NCBI GenBank assembly: GCA_022497155.1
Contig: MU385818.1
Coordinates: 1 to 16,525 of the forward strand
Direction of reading: 5' to 3'
From: Whalleya microplaca
Lineage: Eukaryota > Ascomycota > Sordariomycetes > Xylariales > Xylariaceae
Length of the DNA stretch: 16,525 bases
The notes under the pieces are model-generated. The model was not told the DNA's origin and ran no database searches. It saw only the letters and a list, made by a program, of their open reading frames with translations. How positions within the stretch are numbered: the first letter of the stretch is position 1; every line of letters begins with the position of its first letter. The translations under genes and the position numbers were made by a program. Below, in pieces: positions 11,283 through 16,525 of this stretch.

Positions 11283-13025
11283 CCTTACTTTTTATTATTT
11301 TTAATTAATTAGTTAAGTTCTCCTACAGCTTTATATTAGCCTATCGCAATAATATTATACCTTAAACCTTACTTTTCATATATTAAAATATCGTTATAGC
11401 TATTATAGCTTAAAAAATTACCTAAATTACCCAGAAAAAGAAAGAATAGGCATAGGAACTGGAATAAGAATAAGAAGGTTAATTAAGCGGCCTGTAAAAA
11501 CCCTAAGCTTATTTCGAAAACTAATATTAAATTTAAGGCTATATTTAAAGATAAGGCTAAAATTAAGTTTGCGGCTGATTCCGACCCTAAATATAAGGCT
11601 AAAATAACCTTACTTATTAGTTTGCCTTTATAAAAGTAATTTCCCCCTTTAGATTTTAATATGTTCGTTATAGTAATTAATATTAATTTTTATATTATTA
11701 ATTAATTTTGCGGCTTTTTTATTAAAATATACAGACTTAAATTTTAGATTAAAAATAGGCTATAATACTTAAAGTAAAAAATTAAGTAAATTATCGATTC
11801 CCTAGAAACAGATTTCTTATTAGTTAGAAGCGATAAAATATTTAAAGTTATTTTTAATTAAAACGCCCCTTCTAATTATAATAAAAATAAATAAAAAGTA
11901 AATAAAGTATTAAATTTATATAATGTTTTTTTTACTTATTATAGGCATTAATATTACGATACTACTTTTATAGCTGTTATAATTTAAATAAGTATTGCTA
12001 TTTTTAAAGAAAGACTTATTAAAACGGAGGTTTACCTTAGAATTATTATAAAACTCGATTAAAAAGTTACCTAAATTAATAATTAATTCCTTTTTCGGAT
12101 TATCTTAAATAACCTCCGGTTCTTTATATTAACGGCATTTATATATTTATATAACCCTATAGCTATTAACGTTAAAAAAAAAGGTAGTTTTTACTTTTTT
12201 TTAATTATTATATTAGTAAAAACTTACATTACTTTTTCGTTTAATTTTATAAATATTTGTAGTAAAAAAAAAGCTCGGGCTATTTTTAATTAATTACGCC
12301 AAGTTTAAATCTAATAAAATAACATAACTTCTGCTTATATTAAACTTATTTAAATAGTATAATAATAAAATAGGTTTAATTACGGCTTTTAAATAGCTTA
12401 TTTAATTTTTCGCCTTTTTCGCTTCTTTATTACATTTTTTCGCCTTTATAAAAATCCTTATTTTATTAACAAAAAACGAGAAATAAGAAGCTAGATTACA
12501 AAAATAAAGCAAATAGTAATTTATAGGGTTATTAATTAACCCGATAGCTTTAATAAACTAAAACGAGAACTTAAACCTAAGCCTACTTTTACCCCTAGCT
12601 TATTTTAAGCGAAAAAGATATCCCGACGTTAGCCTAAACTATATAAAGCCTATATAAGTCTCCTAAATCTCGATCAATATTAACCTCTCCTAGAAGAACG
12701 ATAAAAAGCTACCTATTAAAATAGGAAGGCCTATATTCTATATAAATAGGTAGGAAATAAATTTACTGCGTTAAAAAAATAATTATAGCTTATTTTTTTT
12801 ATAGGATAAAATAGTTAGGCAGATTATAAAAGACGTATGGCTGCTATTAATCGATAGAGAACCTTTTTTTTTATTAAGCCTAATCGATTAGAACGTATAA
12901 GATAATGTAGGTTTATTAGAGAGTATATAGAACTAAATAAAAAAGGAAGGGCAGTTAAGCCTAAAGCGAGAGCTTATAAAAAGTAAATAAGGTAAATACT
13001 TTCCGCGTTTGTATTAATTAATTAG
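11283..13025 (+). pseudogene. Element B, candidate extra ORF near 3' LTR
   Basis: Frame 3 can be followed for about 580 codons, interrupted only by TAA/TAG, ending in a TAG at 13023-13025, 43 bp before the 3' LTR. The first part is basic and Pro/Ala/Lys-rich (KLPKLPRKRKNRHRN, then KDKAKIKFAADSDPKYKAK at about 11547-11603), like a disordered, nucleic-acid-binding segment. Many codons there end in C, as fungal coding sequence often does. The C-terminal part is charged (ADYKRRMAAINR, KKGRAVKPKARAYKK). I do not recognise a family. Frame 1 is about as open over 11335-12180 (roughly 6% stops against 7%), so the choice of frame is a judgement from residue content. Position suggests a third ORF of the retrotransposon, but it may be a relic of something else. 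Confidence 0.3.
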
Positions 13026-13057
13026 ATTTTCTTATAATAAGGACATTTATAACAAAA

Positions 13058-13068
13058 TCTAGGAAAGA
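13058..13068 (+). other. Possible polypurine tract of element B
   Basis: The bases directly before the 3' LTR are TCTAGGAAAGA, of which AGGAAAGA is all purine. A polypurine tract primes plus-strand synthesis and must sit exactly here. It is short, so the call rests mainly on position. Confidence 0.45.
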
Positions 13069-13296
13069 TGTTATAGGGCTAATGTGCTGTAACATATATA
13101 TATCGCTTATCTTTTCCTTTTACTTTTAGATAAAATATACATAGCTTAAACAGCCTTGTCGCTAAAAATAGAGACATCTCTCCTTTCGATCAATCGCCAT
13201 TATAAGTAACTCTTTTATTTTCGTCGCCTTAATTACCTCCGATCAGCTAAGCTATGAAGTGGCACCTCCTTTACCCTGACACCCTGTCCCAAGACA
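13069..13296 (+). repeat. 3' LTR of element B
   Basis: The direct repeat of 1794-2021 begins TGTTATAGGG and ends ACACCCTGTCCCAAGACA. It retains many CpA sites and is the less mutated LTR, far less RIP-affected than the element's interior. The last 19 bases, GACACCCTGTCCCAAGACA, are identical to the end of LTR A copy 1. ATAT (13297-13300) follows and matches the ATAT before the 5' LTR. Confidence 0.92.
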
Positions 13297-13300
13297 ATAT

Positions 13301-13800
13301 AAACCGACTTATTATTTAAATAAAGATATCTCGTATTTTTAAAATTAGGTAGTGTTTTTTATTAGTAATATTTGGACGGAATTCCGCCTTTTCGATTCGA
13401 AACCGGCCAAGCAGCTAAATTAAAAATCGAGAATTATATAATGTAATAAGTATTAAAATTATTATAATTTATAGTCGTATTTTTAAGATAAGAAATATAG
13501 GAATTATAAAACCTTATATAATAATATATATATTAATGTTATAAAATATGCTAACTATAAAAGTCCTTATTTTATAAATTTTATAATATATTTTATTAGG
13601 CTTAAACGGGTCGATAATAAGCTAATTTACCCGATTAAAAAATAACTTACGGCTATTAAATAATTAGGGAAATAGTTTTTCTAAATAATATATAAAATAG
13701 CGGATATTAAAGAACTTAAAATAAATACGATTAAAGAACTTTTTAATATTAAAAGCGATTCATTAATTTCGGCGGTAGTATTAATAAAGGTAGAAATAAA
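13301..13800 (+). pseudogene. LINE ORF1, 3' part with Cys/His knuckle remnants
   Basis: This continues ORF1 in frame 2 after element B, in phase with 356-1454 when the insertions are removed. Between 13442 and 13600 the frame is rich in Tyr codons spaced like zinc knuckles. CNKY at 13442-13453 begins a C-X2-C-X3-H-X4-C-like pattern, and YANYKSPYF at 13547-13573 fits C-X2-C-X3-H. TGC/TGT and CAC/CAT become TAC/TAT under RIP, so Tyr here plausibly replaces Cys and His. Such knuckles at the C-terminus of ORF1 are usual in Tad1-like LINEs and bind nucleic acid. The exact end is not visible; the frame becomes unconvincing after about 13800, where ORF2 takes over in another frame. Confidence 0.55.
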
Positions 13801-13862
13801 GGTGTCGTTATTAAATAGCGGGGTTTTTGTAATAAAAAATAATATATAGTTTATTTATATCC

Positions 13863-16347
13863 CGAACATATAATAAGGCTAATCGGCCGCCTTGCCGTAA
13901 AAGTAATAAATAAATACTAAAAACCGAATTAGTAGTTTTATAAATTAATATAATATAAATTAATATTAATTATAGCCTGGCATTTAATTTAGCGGCATAA
14001 TTTAAAATAAATATAATATTAATATAAAAACCTTAAATTAGTAAAAACTTGTTACGGAAATAAATAATTAGCTATTTTTTTTATAATATATATATCCCGA
14101 TCGAAATTTAGGATAAATATTTGCGTATTTTAATTTATACGAGAATATCCGATAATATCCGATATATATAAGTTAAACTATTTATTTCGCGCGATTTTTA
14201 TATAATAAAAATTAACGATATTACTTTTTATAACGTTTACTAATATAAAATAAAAAAGGAGATAACCTTTTTTATTTTTAAAATATAGTAATAATTTAGC
14301 CGGTTTTTTATTATAAAAAATTTTAATATTATTTACTAATTATAATAGCCCGGCTACCTTTTATATAATAACTTAAGGGAATAAATAATATAATAAGCGG
14401 AGATTTATAAACTGAAATTTATTTATAAAAATTAATTTATATACGATATAAAAAATATAATTAATATAATATTTATTAATATCTTAAGTATTAAAAAGGG
14501 GACGGAAGTTTTTTTTAAAACTAGGTCTAATTATTAATTAATATTTTATTATATCCCAATAATACCGTTACCGAAAGTAATAAAAAAAACTAAAGGTTAA
14601 TTTTAATAACTTTTACTAATTTATTAAATTAATATATATTTATATTAATTTATACCCGGATAGCGTTATTATTACAAAAGAGGTGAAAATGCTAGCTAGG
14701 GTTATTACTAACGTTTTAGATAAGTGTTTATAGGGTGCGGGTATTAAAAAATGTAATAAAAAATTTCAATTAGCGTAGTAGAACGATAAATATAGTTTAA
14801 TATTCGGCGAAATATATAAGGCGGAATGTTAAAGCGATTCGGCCGGAAGCTAAACAAAGGTATAACGTAATATATAGGCAGCTATACGCTATATAAAAAA
14901 GGCTTATTAAAAAAATAAATCGGAGAGGCTAGTTTAAATAAGGCTATTTTTAAAATTATAAAGTAATATAAGCTTAGGGATAAGTTTAAGGCGCCTTTAT
15001 TAAATAAACCTAATAAACTTATTTTTAATATTATCGAAAAAATTAAAATATTAAGGGATATTATATTAACCCCGAATATAATAGGTAATAATATTTAAGA
15101 CTTATAAGACCCTTTAGTTATAAATAAAATAGCCCCGATAAAATAAAGTTAAAACGTAACTATAAAAAAGGCTAAAATTATATATATACGTATTACTAAT
15201 ATAATATTAAGCAAAAACGGTATATCGGCAATACTGCTATATTTTATATAGCCCGCGCTAAAAAAAAAATCCATACTTTATATAAAAATAATATTTATAC
15301 CGGCTTTTATTTTATAGTCTTTAAAATAGCGGATATTATAATATTACCGAAAGTTAGGAAGTCGGATTTTATAGTATTAAAATTATAACGCTTAATCTTA
15401 TTTTTTTTTCTATTTTAATAAAAGCTTAAAAAAGCTAATAAGGCAATAAATAGTTATTATAGCTATATATAAGAAGATTTTAAATTTATAATAATTTAGG
15501 GCTTTCCCGAAACAGTCGGGGGTTAACCTTATAATATATATTATTTATAATATCGAAAGAGCTTTTTTAGCCGGTTAAAAAACGTTTCTTCTTACGATAG
15601 ATATATTTAGTATATATAATATAATATTTAAAAAACAGCTTATTTTATAGTTCCGTAAATAAAGTTAGCCTTTCGGGCTAATTAAATAAATAAAATGTTT
15701 TATAATAGATCGGATAGTGTCGGTCCGACTAAAAGATATGGAATTTTTTACGGCTTTTTTAATTTATAGCGTTTTTTAAAGTTTCCCGGTTTTATTAATA
15801 TTATTTATATTATATATTAAACTGCTGTTTAACCGGCGGAATAAAAATATTCGTTTCGGCTATATTAATGATATAGCTATATTATAAACCGGCAATATTA
15901 TAGCGGAAATTATAGAACTTTTATCGGCAGACGTTTAGAATATTTTCGATTAGGGATATAATAATATATTTATTTTTAATCCGGTTAAATATAAGCTTAT
16001 TTATTTTAATAAAATTAGGAGCTCCCGAATAAAACAAATTTAGGCTGGGGATTTTAAGGTAAGCCTAGCGCCGAAAAAAGCGGCGATTTATTAGCTAGGC
16101 GTCTTTTTTAATTTTAAACTCTTTTTTTAGAAATATGCGAAAAACTAGGGGGCAAAAGCGCTAAAAATTATATAATATTTCCGTAATTTAAATAAGGTAT
16201 ATAAAAAAAGCCTACCGGCTATAATTATAAAAGTAGTTGCAGTTTATATATTACTAATAGCGACTTTTACGGCTAAGGTATAGTAACTTAACCTAATAAA
16301 ACTAAATATTATTATAGAAGGTAAGGTAGTTTTTATTAGAATTATAT
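13863..16347 (+). pseudogene. LINE ORF2: AP endonuclease and RT, truncated
   Basis: Frame 3 from about 13863. Endonuclease: LAFNLAA, then a QEPW block at 14025-14036 (now TAA AAA CCT TAA), IPIEI...LRILIYTR, GDFN at 14316-14327 (now KNFN), and GSDHQPI at 14523-14540 (now RSNY-stop-LI). It nicks target DNA. A linker (KAIFKII..YKLRDKFKAPLL, about 14930-14990) leads to RT: ADIIILPKVRKSDF at 15329 (LPKPGK.D block), FRAFPKQS near 15500, QGSPVSP at 15777-15797 (now stop-SFPVLL), GYINDIAIL with the catalytic Asp pair at 15867-15872 (first D now N), NPVKYKLIYF at 15978, and LGVFF near 16098. The frame slips to 2 after the A run at 15260-15269 and returns to 3 at the T run at 15401-15409. LTR A copy 3 cuts the ORF before any RNase H domain. 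Confidence 0.88.
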
Positions 16348-16417
16348 TGTAATGGGGCAGGGGATTACGGGTATTGACAGCAGCTTAGGAGCCACTAGAA
16401 GCCCCCTGGAGCCACGT

Positions 16418-16461
16418 CATAGGGCACTCTACAGGGCACTCCACAGGGCACTCCACAGGGC
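16418..16461 (+). repeat. 12-bp minisatellite in LTR A copy 3
   Basis: Four AGGG-ending units (CACTCTACAGGG, CACTCCACAGGG and relatives). This is the shortest array of the three copies, which have six, seven and four units. Confidence 0.85.
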
Positions 16462-16483
16462 ATTTTACAGTGGATCACATACC

Positions 16484-16491
16484 TATATATA
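16484..16491 (+). promoter_or_regulatory. TATA-like box of LTR A
   Basis: TATATATA lies about 20 bp downstream of the minisatellite. The matching positions are TATATTTA at about 195-202 in copy 1 and TATATATA at about 1610-1617 in inverted copy 2. A TATA box after enhancer-like repeats and before a C/T-rich stretch is a plausible U3 promoter, but no start site can be shown. Confidence 0.4.
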
Positions 16492-16525
16492 GCTGACCTT
16501 TTCCCTCACATCTCCTTCACTTTTT

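Larger units (their letters stand above)
1794..13296 (+). mobile_element. Complete Ty3/Gypsy LTR retrotransposon 'B'
   Basis: Two 228-bp direct repeats (1794-2021 and 13069-13296) bound an 11.5 kb element. Both begin TGTTAT and end AAGACA, and ATAT flanks the element on each side (1790-1793 and 13297-13300). The order gag, protease, reverse transcriptase, RNase H, integrase defines Ty3/Gypsy rather than Copia. The interior is heavily RIP-mutated with stops in every frame. At 11.5 kb it is clearly longer than a typical fungal Gypsy element; the excess is about 1 kb between gag and protease and about 3.9 kb after integrase. Large Gypsy families are known from A+T-rich isochores of Dothideomycetes such as Leptosphaeria, but I could not compare sequences. 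The insertion splits the LINE and lies two bases from the duplication of LTR A copy 2. Confidence 0.92.
356..16347 (+). mobile_element. Tad1-like LINE, split by nested insertions
   Basis: A non-LTR retrotransposon on the + strand occupies 356-1454 and 13301-16347; 1455-13300 is inserted DNA (LTR A copy 2 and Gypsy element B). The order ORF1 with Cys/His knuckles, AP endonuclease, reverse transcriptase is that of the Tad1 clade of fungal LINEs. Removing the two insertions with one ATAT duplication each leaves ...GATT-ATATAT-AAACCG..., and the ORF1 reading frame then continues unbroken in phase from left to right piece. The 5' end is obscured by LTR A copy 1. The 3' end, including any RNase H domain, untranslated region and tail, lies beyond LTR A copy 3. 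All frames are riddled with RIP stops. Confidence 0.85.
16348..16525 (+). repeat. LTR A copy 3 (+ orientation), runs off the window
   Basis: It begins TGTAATGGGGCAGGGG and is nearly identical to copy 1 through the first 70 bases. It is preceded by ATAT (16344-16347), the same tetranucleotide that flanks copy 2 and element B. It interrupts LINE ORF2 in the segment after the RT core. The window ends inside the LTR, so I cannot tell whether it is solo or the 5' LTR of a complete element A. Confidence 0.85.

Noticed and set aside
9180..13068. A minus-strand gene in the region after pol
   Set aside because: Sample minus-strand readings near 9600-9900 and 12500-12950 gave more stops and no motif. 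Plus-strand readings look better, though none is proven.
356..16347. Mitochondrial or centromeric satellite DNA because of extreme A+T
   Set aside because: There is no tandem satellite and no mitochondrial gene. Retrotransposon domains with CpA-to-TpA decay explain the composition.

Overview
The window is a graveyard of nested retrotransposons from a filamentous ascomycete (Pezizomycotina). Most of the 16.5 kb is extremely A+T-rich. TpA is everywhere and CpA/TpG is nearly absent, while CpG survives. That is the signature of repeat-induced point mutation (RIP), in which CpA becomes TpA. CAA, CAG and TGG codons have turned into TAA or TAG, so no gene is intact. Protein families can still be recognised by reading through these stops. 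I cannot name the species, and I see no host gene.

Layout. (1) The oldest layer is a Tad1-like non-LTR retrotransposon (LINE) on the + strand, now in two pieces, 356-1454 and 13301-16347. ORF1 (gag-like) starts in the left piece and ends in the right. ORF2 follows with an AP-type endonuclease and a reverse transcriptase, and is cut off by an insertion at 16348. (2) A complete 11.5 kb Ty3/Gypsy element ('element B', 1794-13296) with 228-bp LTRs splits the LINE. It carries gag, protease, RT, RNase H and integrase, then about 3.9 kb of unexplained sequence before the 3' LTR. (3) Three copies of a different, GC-richer solo LTR ('LTR A') lie at 36-355 (+), 1455-1787 (-) and 16348 to the window end (+). 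They contain a 12-bp minisatellite and are only lightly mutated.

The pieces interlock. Copy 2 of LTR A and element B are each flanked by ATAT on both sides. Removing them with one ATAT each rejoins the LINE so that the ORF1 frame of the left piece runs straight into the cysteine/histidine-rich frame of the right piece. LTR A and LTR B differ inside but share their outermost bases (TGTTATGGGG at one end, GACACCCTGTCCCAAGACA at the other). This suggests that LTR A belongs to a non-autonomous family moved by the integrase of element B or a close relative.

The parts most worth a second look are the long region of element B downstream of integrase, the extra ~350 codons between the gag zinc knuckle and the protease, and the A/B shared-end relationship. 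Everything was read by eye; domain calls rest on motif matches seen through RIP stops, not on database searches.
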